From: Rhodospirillales bacterium
GTDB lineage: Bacteria; Pseudomonadota; Alphaproteobacteria; QKFK01; SZUA-500
Length of the DNA stretch: 10,755 bases
Direction of reading: 5' to 3'
Assembly (NCBI GenBank): GCA_003252195.1
Contig: QKFK01000067.1
Span: 1-10,755, forward strand
Shown here: positions 1-8,424 of the stretch, in pieces
Layout of the letters: each line of letters opens with the position of its first letter
Numbering within the stretch: position 1 is the first letter of the stretch
Made by a program: the position numbers and the translations under genes
The notes under the pieces: model-generated
What the model saw: the letters and a program-made list of their open reading frames with translations, nothing else
Databases searched by the model: none
Told to the model about the DNA's origin: nothing

Positions 1-963
1 CAAGAAGATATTGGAACAGAAGCTGCTGTGCCTAATGCTTCTTTTTCATCACAAGTAACTGACAATTTATTCGTTGGCCTTGGCATTAACGCTCCTTTTG
101 GTATGCAAACAGAATATGACGCTCAATGGGTTGGTCGTTACCATGGTATAGATTCAGAAATTTCTACTGTTAACGTTAATCCTGTTGTTGCTTATAAGTT
201 AAACGACAAATTATCTGTTGCAGGTGGTCTAAATGCACAAATGATCCATGCAAGATTAACCTCTGCTATTTACACAGGCGCTGGAGATTACTATGGTGAT
301 TTAGAAGGAGCAAACGTTGGCTACGGATGGAATGCTGGCGTATTATATGAACCAACAGATAGATTAAGCCTTGGTCTTGGTTACCGCTCAAAAATCAAAC
401 ATACTGTTGAAGGTGACGCAATCATAACAAGTAGCTCAAATGTTAGATCATACAGACGCTTTGTAGCAAGAGTAACTGTGCCAGCACAACTAAACACAGG
501 CTTTGAGTATAAGCTCAATGATAAGTTAGCATTGCTCGGTGAGTATGATTATACATACTGGAGTGATTTCCAAGAACTTCGCATGGACTATGACGATGCA
601 ACAGCAGATACAGTTGTAGAAGAAAACTGGAAGAATGCTGCTTTTTATTCAATCGGATTAAGATATGATTACGATGAAAACTGGACCTTCAGAACTGGTG
701 TTGCATATGATAACACTCCTGTTAAACTTGGTTACCGCACTCCTCGTATCCCTGATGTTGATAGACGTTGGATGTCAATTGGAGCAACATATCGTTATAA
801 TGAATCAGTAAGATTAAGCGGAACTTACAGTAGAATATTATTCAACGACAGCTCTTTAATCTTAAGTCGTAATGATACAGGCTCAAGCAACCGCGGTGAT
901 TTAACAGGTCAATTAAATGGTACTGTTAACATAATCGGTCTGCAGTTAGATATTGATTTCTAG
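1..963 (+). CDS. FadL/OmpP1-family outer-membrane transporter, 5' end outside the window
   Basis: This is the C-terminal ~320 residues of an outer-membrane beta-barrel of the FadL family, which takes up long-chain fatty acids or other hydrophobic compounds. The reading frame is open from base 1, so the GTG at 28 is internal and the true start lies off the left edge; with a usual length of about 420-450 residues, roughly a quarter is missing. FadL hallmarks are visible: PNASF, then GLGINAPFGMQTEYD, WVGRYHG, VNPVVAYKLNDKLSVAGGLN, and repeated strand-turn units such as EYKLNDKLALLGEYDYTYWSDF and NYNESVRLS-like segments. The protein ends in LQLDIDF, a terminal aromatic typical of the barrel-assembly signal. 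The N-terminal signal peptide and hatch region cannot be seen. The family call is firm; the substrate is unknown. It is followed at once by a strong terminator, so it is the last gene of its transcript. Confidence 0.9.
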   Translation, partial: QEDIGTEAAVPNASFSSQVTDNLFVGLGINAPFGMQTEYDAQWVGRYHGIDSEISTVNVNPVVAYKLNDKLSVAGGLNAQMIHARLTSAIYTGAGDYYGDLEGANVGYGWNAGVLYEPTDRLSLGLGYRSKIKHTVEGDAIITSSSNVRSYRRFVARVTVPAQLNTGFEYKLNDKLALLGEYDYTYWSDFQELRMDYDDATADTVVEENWKNAAFYSIGLRYDYDENWTFRTGVAYDNTPVKLGYRTPRIPDVDRRWMSIGATYRYNESVRLSGTYSRILFNDSSLILSRNDTGSSNRGDLTGQLNGTVNIIGLQLDIDF

Positions 964-978
964 AAAAAATATCCAAAC

Positions 979-1010
979 AAAAAAGAGGTCTTATTAGACC
1001 TCTTTTTTTA
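979..1010 (+). terminator. Rho-independent terminator after the FadL-family gene, possibly bidirectional
   Basis: A perfect hairpin has a GAGGTCT/AGACCTC core (985-991 with 996-1002), a TATT loop, and flanking A-T pairs that extend it to about 13 bp. An eight-base T run follows at 1003-1010. It starts 16 bases after the porin stop codon. The A-rich left flank supplies a T tract on the other strand, so it could also stop transcripts from metH, whose stop codon lies about 155 bp away. Confidence 0.9.
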
Positions 1011-1164
1011 TGTTTCTCTAGAGTAACTCTACCAACTTATAGCAAATAGAAAAACACCTAGTTTAAATGCTAGCAAGGGCAATGGGCTGATAGACACAAT
1101 ATGCAACACTTAATAACACATGTATAAGCTAGTGTAAGATTATAACCCAAGCTAGTACAGTAGC

Positions 1165-4100
1165 CTAAACCGCGAAATATCCTGCCATCTTGTGATGCAA
1201 CACAAAGGCAGATGTTGTAAATTCTGGTGAGAGTTGCTTTTCTTCACCAAGCGTAACCCCTATTCTTTCAGCCCCTAGCAAACGCAATAGCTTTTCTTGC
1301 TCTTCTAAATTAGGACAAGCTGGGTAACCAAATGAATAACGACAACCTTGATATCCTAGCTTAACTAACTTATCAAAATCATCACTATCTGAGCCTAATA
1401 TGCCTAATTCAGAGCGGATTTTACGGTGCACATATTCGGCCATAGATTCTACTAGCTCAACAGACATACCGTGGAAATATAAATAATCTTGGAACTTACC
1501 TTCATTAAACAATGACAACTCAGTCTCCGAAGCAATTTCACCAACTGTTGCCACTTGGAAGGCAATTACGTCACGTTCAGAAGATTTTACATTGCGTATA
1601 TAATCAGCAATGCACAAACCTCTGCCCTTTTTCTGACGAGGATAAGTAATTCGTTCAATCTCAGTTACACCATCTTTATCAAAGATAATCACATCATCAC
1701 CGTCAGATGCACATTTCCAGTAGCCATAAATTGCACGAGGCACAATTTGTTTGTTATCTTCAGCTTGCTCTAAAATGCGATTAAAGATTGGATTATATTC
1801 TTTCTTAGCTTTTTCTTTCCATTCATCTTTAGCCAAGTCATCTTTATAACCCCAGTGGAATTTATAAAGCATGGTTTTATTCACAAACGGAGCTAATGCT
1901 TTTAGAGATACACCATCAACCAATCTGGTTTCTGAATAAAATGGAGCCTCTGGAATTGGCTGCTCTTGTCTAATTTCTTCTAATCTATCATCGACAGCAT
2001 CTGTTTCTTCAACAGGTCTTTCAACAATCTTCTTGGCCTTGGCCTTAGCTTCTGCCCTACGCGCTATTGCCGCATTGCGCTTTTCTTGTATCTCTTTTAA
2101 ATAATCATCAAAAGAGCCTTCGGCGATTTTATTCATCAGCTCTAAGCCTTCAAAAGCTGAACCAGCATAAGCTACACGACCAGATTTGTAAGCTTTAACG
2201 CATTCACCCTCAACATAATCACGGGTTAATGCAGCACCACCTAGAATTACAGGGATATCAATCCCACGCTCGGATAACTCAATCAAATTATCTTTCATAA
2301 TCACAGTTGATTTAACTAACAAACCAGACATCCCAATTGCAGATGGTTTATATTTTTCTACTGCCTCAATAATGTTATGAATTGGCTGTTTGATACCTAA
2401 GTTAAATATTGTAAATCCGTTGTTACTCAAAATAATATCAACTAAATTCTTGCCAATATCATGCACATCACCTTTTACGGTAGCAAGCACCATCGAGCCT
2501 TTAGTTTGCCCTTCAACTTTTTCCATAAATGGTTCTAAAACCGCAACCGCTGCCTTCATAGTTTCGGCTGATTGGAGCACAAACGGCAATTGCATTTTAC
2601 CTGAGCCAAAATACTCACCAACAATCTTCATACCACCTAAAAGAATCTTATTAATAATCTCGATTGGAGGGTATTTTTTCATGGCTTCATGCAAATCAGC
2701 CTCTAAACCTTCCTTATCTCCATCGACAATTCGTGCTTCAAGCTTTTCTTCAATTGTGGTCGGCTTAGAAGAGGCTTTAACTTCGCTATCTTCTTTTCCT
2801 TCAAATAGCTTAATAAAGCTCATTAATGGATTGTATGTAGATGTTGATTTATCAAAAATCAAATCTTCTGCAACTTGCAATTCTTTTTCATCTATTTGAT
2901 GCAATGGGAGCATTTTCGAAACATGAACAATCGCTCCTGTCATGCCTTTTTTCAAAGCATGGTGCAAAAACACAGAATTAAGCACAGTACGAGCGGCTGG
3001 TTTCAAGCCAAATGAAATATTAGATAAACCCAACGCAATTTGACATTCAGGCAATTCTTTAGAGATTGTCTCAATAGCATCTAATGTTTCCAAACCTAAT
3101 TTTTTATCATCTTCGTTACCTGTACAGATAGTAAAGGTTAGCGGATCAAAAATTAAATCACTTGGTGCTAAACCATGCTTATTGCAAGCTAAATCATAAA
3201 GCCTTTTTGCTATCTCAACTTTAGCTTTAGCATCTTTTGCCATGCCATTTTCATCAATGGTAAGGGCTATTACTGCAGCACCAAATTTTTTAGCCAGCTC
3301 TAATCTTTTTTCTGCTTCAACTCCACCATCTTCAAGGTTAATTGAGTTTATAATCGCCTTACCGCCGTATAATTTTAGGCAAGTTTCTAACACTGGCGTC
3401 TCAGTTGAGTCAAACACCAATGGAACGTTTGATGCTGTGCGAAGCTTTCCAACCAAGGCTGACATATCTTTAACTTCGTCCCTACCCACATAAGCTGTAC
3501 AAACATCAAGTGAGTTTGAGCCTGAGCGAATTTGCTCTTTAGCAATAGATACAGCCTTATCCCAATTTTCTGAATTTACAATGTCTTTAAATATCTTTGA
3601 ACCATTAGCGTTGCATCTCTCACCAATTGAGAAAAATGAATTTTCTTGGCGTAATGGAGTTCTTGAATATAAAGATGAAACACAAGCTGTTGGATAAATC
3701 TTTCTTTGTACTGGTGTTGGACGATAATTGTCTTTTGAGATGCGTTTTAGCATTCCATCAACCGCCTTAATACTAAGTGGAGTGTTACCACAACATCCAC
3801 CAACAATATTCACACCATATTCATTAATATATCTTTCGTGCCACATAGCTAAATCGTCGGGGCAAAGTGGATAATGGGTTTTACCATCAACTAATTCAGG
3901 CAAACCAGCATTTGGTTGAGCAGATATATAACCCGTCCAATTTTCACCTAACCATTTAATATGCTCAGCCATCTCTTGAGGGCCTGTTGCGCAATTTAGC
4001 CCCATAGAAACCACACCAAGGCTTTCTGCTATATTTGCAGCAGCACCAATTTCTGTACCCACAAGCATAGTACCAGTAGTTTCAATCGTAACTTGAAGCA

Positions 4101-4656
4101 TAATAGGAATATTTTTATCAAGAACTTTATTAGCAAGTTTCGCCCCATTTATAGCAGCTTTGAACTGCAATGGATCTTGACATGTTTCCACCAATATTGC
4201 ATCAGCACCACCATCAATTAAACCCTTGCACTGCACTACATATGATGCTTCTAGACTATCATAATCTATATGTCCCAAACTTGGCAGTTTTGTCCCTGGA
4301 CCAACAGAGCCAATAACAAATCTTGATCTACCATCTTTAAATTCTTCAGCCGCTTCACGAGCAATTTCAGCAGATATTTTACTTAAATCATAGGCTTTAT
4401 CCGATATATCAAACTCACCCAATGTGATTGGAGATGCTCCAAAGCTATTGGTTTCAACCATGTCGGCACCAGCAGCAAAATACTGACGATGCACATCTCT
4501 AATTAGTTCTGGACGAGTGATATTTAGTATTTCGGAGCAATTTTCTTTGCCCATAAAATCTTTATCTACAGACAAGTTCATGCCTTGGATTAACACACCC
4601 ATAGCACCATCGCACAATAAAACTCTGTCTTTAAGCTGATTTAAGAAATCTGACAT
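1165..4656 (-). CDS. metH: Cobalamin-dependent methionine synthase
   Basis: This 1163-residue cytoplasmic enzyme transfers the methyl group of 5-methyltetrahydrofolate, via cobalamin, to homocysteine to make methionine. All four modules are present in the usual order. The homocysteine domain (~1-305) has zinc ligands C222 (GLNCATGP) and C288/C289 (GGCCGNTP). The pterin domain (~335-600) begins FSIGERCNANGSK. The cap and B12 domain (~635-850) contains DVHDIGKN, with H732 as the lower cobalt ligand. The reactivation domain (~905-1163) contains GYPACP (1110-1115) and ends AGYFAV, as in E. coli MetH. Length is close to the ~1227 residues of the E. coli enzyme. A K/E/A-rich charged linker (~855-905) separates the B12 and reactivation modules. 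The start is supported by an AGAGGA ribosome site that lies in the last codons of metF; only 4 bp separate the two genes, so they are probably translated as one operon. Confidence 0.97.
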   Translation of the reverse strand: MSDFLNQLKDRVLLCDGAMGVLIQGMNLSVDKDFMGKENCSEILNITRPELIRDVHRQYFAAGADMVETNSFGASPITLGEFDISDKAYDLSKISAEIAREAAEEFKDGRSRFVIGSVGPGTKLPSLGHIDYDSLEASYVVQCKGLIDGGADAILVETCQDPLQFKAAINGAKLANKVLDKNIPIMLQVTIETTGTMLVGTEIGAAANIAESLGVVSMGLNCATGPQEMAEHIKWLGENWTGYISAQPNAGLPELVDGKTHYPLCPDDLAMWHERYINEYGVNIVGGCCGNTPLSIKAVDGMLKRISKDNYRPTPVQRKIYPTACVSSLYSRTPLRQENSFFSIGERCNANGSKIFKDIVNSENWDKAVSIAKEQIRSGSNSLDVCTAYVGRDEVKDMSALVGKLRTASNVPLVFDSTETPVLETCLKLYGGKAIINSINLEDGGVEAEKRLELAKKFGAAVIALTIDENGMAKDAKAKVEIAKRLYDLACNKHGLAPSDLIFDPLTFTICTGNEDDKKLGLETLDAIETISKELPECQIALGLSNISFGLKPAARTVLNSVFLHHALKKGMTGAIVHVSKMLPLHQIDEKELQVAEDLIFDKSTSTYNPLMSFIKLFEGKEDSEVKASSKPTTIEEKLEARIVDGDKEGLEADLHEAMKKYPPIEIINKILLGGMKIVGEYFGSGKMQLPFVLQSAETMKAAVAVLEPFMEKVEGQTKGSMVLATVKGDVHDIGKNLVDIILSNNGFTIFNLGIKQPIHNIIEAVEKYKPSAIGMSGLLVKSTVIMKDNLIELSERGIDIPVILGGAALTRDYVEGECVKAYKSGRVAYAGSAFEGLELMNKIAEGSFDDYLKEIQEKRNAAIARRAEAKAKAKKIVERPVEETDAVDDRLEEIRQEQPIPEAPFYSETRLVDGVSLKALAPFVNKTMLYKFHWGYKDDLAKDEWKEKAKKEYNPIFNRILEQAEDNKQIVPRAIYGYWKCASDGDDVIIFDKDGVTEIERITYPRQKKGRGLCIADYIRNVKSSERDVIAFQVATVGEIASETELSLFNEGKFQDYLYFHGMSVELVESMAEYVHRKIRSELGILGSDSDDFDKLVKLGYQGCRYSFGYPACPNLEEQEKLLRLLGAERIGVTLGEEKQLSPEFTTSAFVLHHKMAGYFAV

Positions 4657-4660
4657 TTAA

Positions 4661-5548
4661 TTATCCTCTAACTCCTAGCACGTGGCATATTGCAAATGTA
4701 AGTTCTGCACGATTAAGCGTGTAGAAATGAAAATCTTCTATGCCTTCTTTTTGTAATGCTTGGCACATTTCAATCGCTAAGGTTGACGCTACTAATTTTC
4801 TTGTTTCTGCATCATTATCTAAGCCTTCAAACAGATAGTGCATGTTTTTAGGAATTGAAGTACCTGTAGCCTCTGCGAATGACACAGTTCTGGCAAAATT
4901 TGTAACCGGTAAAACACCTGGAACTATTGGAATGTTTATTCCAGCCTGAACGCATTTATCACGATACCTTAAAAAATTATCTACATCAAAAAAGAACTGG
5001 CTAATCGCCCTTGTGGCGCCTAATTCCACTTTTTTCTTTAATACATCAATATCTGCTTCAAGTGATTTTGCCTCTGGGTGTTTTTCAGGGTAAGCAGATA
5101 CACTAACCTCAAAATCATGATATTTTTTAAGATCTGCTATCAAATCAGTTGCATATTTATAATCACTATTGTCATGGTTATATCCATCAGGCATATCCCC
5201 TCTTAAAGCAACAATATGACGAACACCAGCGTCCCAATATTTATCTGCAATGTCTTTAATCTCAGCTTTTGAAGAGCCAATGCATGTTAAATGAGCTGCA
5301 GGCTCTAGATTGGTTTCTTTTTTAATTCTGATAACAGTATCATGGGTGCGTTCTCTTGTACTTCCGCCAGCCCCATAAGTTACAGAAACAAACTTTGGAG
5401 AAAGCACTTCCAAACGCTTAACTGATTCCCAAAGAGTTTCTGACATTTTATCATCTTTAGGTGGAAAAAACTCAAAGGACACATTAATTTTAGATTTATT
5501 ACCAGCCAATATAGGCATTTGTGCTTCGATTCTGTTATTGTTTTGCAT
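4661..5548 (-). CDS. metF: 5,10-methylenetetrahydrofolate reductase
   Basis: This 295-residue flavoprotein reduces methylene-THF to 5-methyl-THF, the methyl donor consumed by the MetH encoded just downstream. The family signatures are present: VSFEFFPPK near the N-terminus, where E26 corresponds to catalytic Glu28 of the E. coli enzyme; SVTYGAGGSTRERT (55-68); AHLTCIG (85-91); and ALRGDMP (114-120), whose D118 corresponds to the flavin/folate-contacting Asp120. A later segment TRAISQFFFDVDNF is also typical. Length matches the ~295-residue bacterial MetF and there is no C-terminal regulatory domain of the eukaryotic kind. The ATG at 5548 has a GAGAA sequence 7-8 bases upstream; the internal ATG at codon 11 is an alternative and would still keep the whole core fold. 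It is first in the metF-metH operon and divergent from mlaA. Confidence 0.97.
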   Translation of the reverse strand: MQNNNRIEAQMPILAGNKSKINVSFEFFPPKDDKMSETLWESVKRLEVLSPKFVSVTYGAGGSTRERTHDTVIRIKKETNLEPAAHLTCIGSSKAEIKDIADKYWDAGVRHIVALRGDMPDGYNHDNSDYKYATDLIADLKKYHDFEVSVSAYPEKHPEAKSLEADIDVLKKKVELGATRAISQFFFDVDNFLRYRDKCVQAGINIPIVPGVLPVTNFARTVSFAEATGTSIPKNMHYLFEGLDNDAETRKLVASTLAIEMCQALQKEGIEDFHFYTLNRAELTFAICHVLGVRG

Positions 5549-5620
5549 AAAAAATTCTCATTTTAAGTACTTGTAATTATCAAATTAGTTATTACTAGAT
5601 AATCAAACTTATAACAAGCT

Positions 5621-5635
5621 ATATATAAGATATAT
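5621..5635. repeat. AT-rich inverted repeat upstream of metF
   Basis: ATATAT-AAG-ATATAT is a perfect 6-bp inverted repeat with a 3-base centre, lying about 75-90 bp upstream of the metF start. Symmetric AT-rich sites of this sort can be operators for methionine-cycle repressors, but I cannot assign it to a regulator, and such palindromes occur by chance in AT-rich DNA. Confidence 0.3.
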
Positions 5636-5659
5636 TCGTTCGATACATTCCACGACAAA

Positions 5660-5705
5660 ACTGTGTCTTTTTTGCAACAGCGTTTAAATTACTGTGTGTT
5701 TTTTG
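5660..5705. repeat. 15-base direct repeat, two copies 31 bp apart
   Basis: ACTGTGTCTTTTTTG (5660-5674) recurs as ACTGTGTGTTTTTTG (5691-5705) with one mismatch. The 31-bp period is close to three helical turns, so both copies would face the same side of DNA. They sit 80-125 bp upstream of mlaA and could be tandem protein-binding sites. No matching regulator is recognised. Confidence 0.45.
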
Positions 5706-5734
5706 TTCTTTATTTTTGCCAAAGCCTAAGTTAT

Positions 5735-5762
5735 TTGATAGAAAATAGATTAAATTTTTAAT
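5735..5762 (+). promoter_or_regulatory. Candidate sigma-70 promoter for mlaA-mlaC
   Basis: A TTGATA box (5735-5740) is followed after 16 bp by TTTAAT (5757-5762), each five of six matches to the consensus. Transcription would start around 5769, giving a very short leader that carries the AGAGGG ribosome site of mlaA. Such boxes are frequent in AT-rich DNA, so this is tentative. Confidence 0.35.
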
Positions 5763-5783
5763 AAATATAAGAGGGTAGATTGG

Positions 5784-6602
5784 ATGGTCCACAAATTTTC
5801 ATTAGTAAAGCCATTGATTTTAGCTGTTGCTTTTTTATCACTAGCGTCTTGTGCTACAGCTCCTGTTAATGACCCAATTGCATTAGAGCAATACAAAGCT
5901 AACAACGACCCTTTAGAACCAATGAACAGAAAAATATTTGCTTTCAACATGTTCATGGATAAATATTTCTTAGAACCAGTTGCTAAAGGCTATAGAGCAA
6001 TAACTTCAGAAGGCTTTAGAAGAAGAACTATTAACGTTCTTGATAACGTTAAAGAGCCAGTAACTGCTGTTAACGACACACTTCAAGGCGAATTCAAAAT
6101 GGCTGGAGTATCTTTAAGCAGATTCGCAGTTAACACAACTGTTGGCTTAGCGGGTATATATGACCCAGCTTCATCATGGGGATTAGAAAAACACAAAGAA
6201 TCCTTTAATGTTACATTAGCTAAATGGGGCGTAAGCGAAGGTCCTTACTTAGTATTACCATTTATTGGCTCATCATCTCCACGTGGCGTTGTAGGTCTTG
6301 CTGGCGATTATTTTGCTAACCCAATTAATATTGCCTATATGCAAGATAAAGATGATGACGGTCTTCAAATCGCTTATTACGGCTTCACAGCAGCTGACGT
6401 TGTAACAAAGCGTGAAAGTTTAATTGAAGAAGTTGATGATTTAAGACGCAACTCAATTGATATGTATGCATCAACAAGAAGCATATACCGTCAGTTGATT
6501 TGCAAAGAAACAGGTAAATGCTCAAAAACCACAGTAAATAGTGGTAATGCTTCTGCAAACTATGAAGATATGTATTTTGAGAATTTTGACGGCGAAGAAT
6601 AA
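5784..6602 (+). CDS. mlaA: Outer-membrane phospholipid-asymmetry lipoprotein MlaA (VacJ family)
   Basis: MlaA sits in the outer membrane, removes phospholipids from the outer leaflet and hands them to periplasmic MlaC for return to the inner membrane. The 272-residue protein starts with a lipoprotein signal ending in the lipobox LASC, so C23 would be the lipidated residue. Family signatures follow: DPLEPMNRKIFAFNMFMDKY, EPVAKGYR, NVLDNVKEPVTAVND, RFAVNTTVGLAGIYDPAS, and KWGVSEGPYLVLPFIGSSSPR with GLAGDYFANP. Length is normal for the family (~230-280). The ATG is preceded by AGAGGG at an 8-base spacing. The gene lies 26 bp upstream of the likely mlaC start, so the two form an operon; the MlaFEDB inner-membrane transporter genes are not in this window. 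Confidence 0.96.
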   Translation: MVHKFSLVKPLILAVAFLSLASCATAPVNDPIALEQYKANNDPLEPMNRKIFAFNMFMDKYFLEPVAKGYRAITSEGFRRRTINVLDNVKEPVTAVNDTLQGEFKMAGVSLSRFAVNTTVGLAGIYDPASSWGLEKHKESFNVTLAKWGVSEGPYLVLPFIGSSSPRGVVGLAGDYFANPINIAYMQDKDDDGLQIAYYGFTAADVVTKRESLIEEVDDLRRNSIDMYASTRSIYRQLICKETGKCSKTTVNSGNASANYEDMYFENFDGEE

Positions 6603-6628
6603 TTAATTTAGGGAACATGGGGGATTTA

Positions 6629-7270
6629 ATGAGTAAATTGCCGAAGATACTTTTAGTATTGTTTTTAGCTTGTGCCATTGCACCTGCAAAAACAGCTAAT
6701 GCACTTGCAAACACAGATAATGACGCAATAACATTTGTAAAAGATTTAACAGACAAAGCGAAACAAACAATCCTTACCCCAAATATTACAAGAGAAGACA
6801 AACGTAAAAACTTTGGCAAATTGTTTCATGATAATGTTGATTTAGACTGGCTAAGCAAGTTTGTTTTATCTCGTTACTGGAGACAAGCTTCACCAGAAGA
6901 AAAACAAGCTTTCAGAGAAAACTTTGAAGATGTTGTTGTTCTAACATGGAGCGATAGATTTGACGGTTATGGTTCATCAATTTTTAACGTGAACTCAGTA
7001 ACCCCATCAGAAAAAGGCGATCAATTATCAGTTAATTCATCTGTTCTTGTCCCTTCTGAAGACCCTAAACTTGCACCTAATAACATCAATGTTATTTGGA
7101 GACTAAAAAAAGACGGCAAAACATTTAAGGTTATCGACATTAACGCCGAAGGTGTTAGCATGGCTCTAACATATAGAAATGAATATTCTAGCGTTATTAC
7201 CAACTCTGGCGGCAAAGTAAGCGCTTTAATAGAATCAATTCAAAAGAAGGTTGCAGAACTTAAAAAATAA
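6629..7270 (+). CDS. mlaC: Periplasmic phospholipid carrier MlaC (Ttg2D / toluene-tolerance family)
   Basis: MlaC carries phospholipid through the periplasm between MlaA and the inner-membrane Mla transporter. I prefer the ATG at 6629 because a GGGGGA ribosome site lies 4 bases before it and the protein then begins MSKLPKILLVLF, a normal Sec signal peptide with likely cleavage after ANA (~residue 25). The in-frame ATG at 6617 would add four residues including an aspartate. The mature part is characteristic: a helical start (TFVKDLTDKAKQTI), then LDWLSKFVLSRYWRQASPEEKQAFRENFEDVVVLTW, WRLKKDGKTFKVIDINAEGVSMALTYRNEYSSVI and a C-terminal GGKVSALIESIQKK helix. Length of 213 residues is typical. 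It is second in the mlaA-mlaC operon, which ends at a strong terminator just downstream. Confidence 0.95.
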   Translation: MSKLPKILLVLFLACAIAPAKTANALANTDNDAITFVKDLTDKAKQTILTPNITREDKRKNFGKLFHDNVDLDWLSKFVLSRYWRQASPEEKQAFRENFEDVVVLTWSDRFDGYGSSIFNVNSVTPSEKGDQLSVNSSVLVPSEDPKLAPNNINVIWRLKKDGKTFKVIDINAEGVSMALTYRNEYSSVITNSGGKVSALIESIQKKVAELKK

Positions 7271-7284
7271 TTTCATTTATTTAG

Positions 7285-7316
7285 TCCCCTTGATATTCAA
7301 TCAAGGGGATATTTTT
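7285..7316 (+). terminator. Rho-independent terminator of the mlaA-mlaC operon
   Basis: A perfect 10-bp stem TCCCCTTGAT/ATCAAGGGGA (7285-7294 with 7300-7309) with loop ATTCA is followed by TATTTTT. It begins 14 bases after the mlaC stop and ends only 13 bases before the start codon of the next gene, so that gene either has its own promoter overlapping this element or depends on read-through. Confidence 0.92.
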
Positions 7317-7329
7317 ATGGGCAAAAATT

Positions 7330-8424
7330 ATGAAAAAAATATTTACGTCAATTGTAGCTATATTATTTATCACGTCATGTTCACACCAATCTCAATATTA
7401 CAATATTAGCGATGAAGAAGAGCAACAAGAGAGGTACGAACATTGGGAAACCATAATGGAGCATCACAAAAACGTTGAAGCAACTTTAGATGAATATTCT
7501 TACCGCCTATCTAAAGCAGCAAAAGACTTTTGTAACAAAGAACCTGAAATATTAATTGGGTTTACAGTATGGAATAATGAGAAGCTTGGCTTTTTTGAAA
7601 AGTTATCGCAATTGAGAAGAGACCGATATGTTGGGCTAAAAAAGAAGTATAATCTTGATGAAAGATATAGAGTTAAAAATGTATATAACGGCTCACCTGC
7701 GTATAAAGCAGGTTTAAGAGATGGCGATATAATTCTTAAAGCTGGCTATATTGAAGCAAGCAATGAACAAGGTGAAAACAAAAACTTTTTAAAAGACTGG
7801 CTTAAACTAAATAAATCAATATACATTGATAACATTCAAGTAACCTACATAAGAAATAATGACGTAAAATCAATCACCTACAAACCTGAGGTTGGTTGCT
7901 ATTATGAAGTACTCCTAGATTCATCAGCGGAAAGCAATGCTTACGCAGATGGAAAAGCTGTTTACATAACAAAATCAATGTACAAAGATTTAAGCTTATA
8001 TTCTAAAGATGCTAAAGCTATAATTTTAGGGCATGAGTTTGCTCACAACATAATGAAACACCCAGAAAAATCTAATAACCAAGCTGCAATAGGATCAATA
8101 ATAGGTTACATGATCGATCCAACCAATGGAAGTGGCGGTGTAGATATAATGGCGAACTCAGCTAGAGGTTTTGGATCTAAAGAAGATGAAAAAGAAGCTG
8201 ATTATGTTGGTTTATATATAGCAGCAAGAGCTGGATATAATTACAAAGAGGCTAAAGATATATGGCAGAAAATGTCAGTAGACTCACCACATTCTTTATA
8301 TCTTGATAGGTCTCACCCTAATAATGCAAAAAGAAGCGCCGCTCTTAAAAAGACAATAAATGAGATTGATGAAAAAGTCGCTAAACACGAAGAATTAATC
8401 CCGAATGGATTAGATAAAAAGTAA
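7330..8424 (+). CDS. Lipoprotein with PDZ and M48 zinc metallopeptidase domains
   Basis: This is a probable periplasmic, membrane-anchored zinc protease of 364 residues. The N-terminus is a lipoprotein signal with lipobox ITSC, giving C17 as the anchor. A charged helical stretch (~25-70) precedes a PDZ-like segment (~113-185) with the usual NVYNGSPAYKAGLRDGDIIL loop. The peptidase domain (~195-345) carries the HEFAH zinc motif (H235, E236, H239), the third ligand region EKEADYVG (probable ligand E287) and an SHP motif (H329), the arrangement of M48 enzymes such as HtpX, Oma1 and BepA/YfgC. M48 lipoproteins and periplasmic M48 enzymes often act in envelope protein quality control; that role here is inference, and the substrate is unknown. 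A TPR tail like that of BepA is not visible. The start has only a weak ribosome site, and the gene sits immediately after the mlaC terminator. Confidence 0.9.
   Translation: MKKIFTSIVAILFITSCSHQSQYYNISDEEEQQERYEHWETIMEHHKNVEATLDEYSYRLSKAAKDFCNKEPEILIGFTVWNNEKLGFFEKLSQLRRDRYVGLKKKYNLDERYRVKNVYNGSPAYKAGLRDGDIILKAGYIEASNEQGENKNFLKDWLKLNKSIYIDNIQVTYIRNNDVKSITYKPEVGCYYEVLLDSSAESNAYADGKAVYITKSMYKDLSLYSKDAKAIILGHEFAHNIMKHPEKSNNQAAIGSIIGYMIDPTNGSGGVDIMANSARGFGSKEDEKEADYVGLYIAARAGYNYKEAKDIWQKMSVDSPHSLYLDRSHPNNAKRSAALKKTINEIDEKVAKHEELIPNGLDKK

Noticed and set aside
1064..1158. Three copies of GCTAG, two as AAGCTAGT, between the terminator and metH
   Set aside because: The repeats are short, irregularly spaced and expected by chance in AT-rich intergenic DNA.
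2390..2899. A 169-codon plus-strand open frame inside metH
   Set aside because: It is antisense to the B12-binding part of metH, has low-complexity serine/isoleucine-rich content and no family resemblance.
5549..5783. A SAM or cobalamin riboswitch ahead of metF-metH
   Set aside because: The region is short and AT-rich, and I could not find conserved riboswitch cores or a suitable set of stems on the minus strand.
6629..6700. A possible lipobox (FLAC) in the MlaC signal peptide
   Set aside because: Phenylalanine at -3 is a poor lipobox, there is a good signal-peptidase I site after ANA, and MlaC is a soluble carrier.
6385..6819. A 144-codon minus-strand open frame over mlaA/mlaC
   Set aside because: It is antisense to two certain genes and crosses their junction; the translation looks like no known protein.
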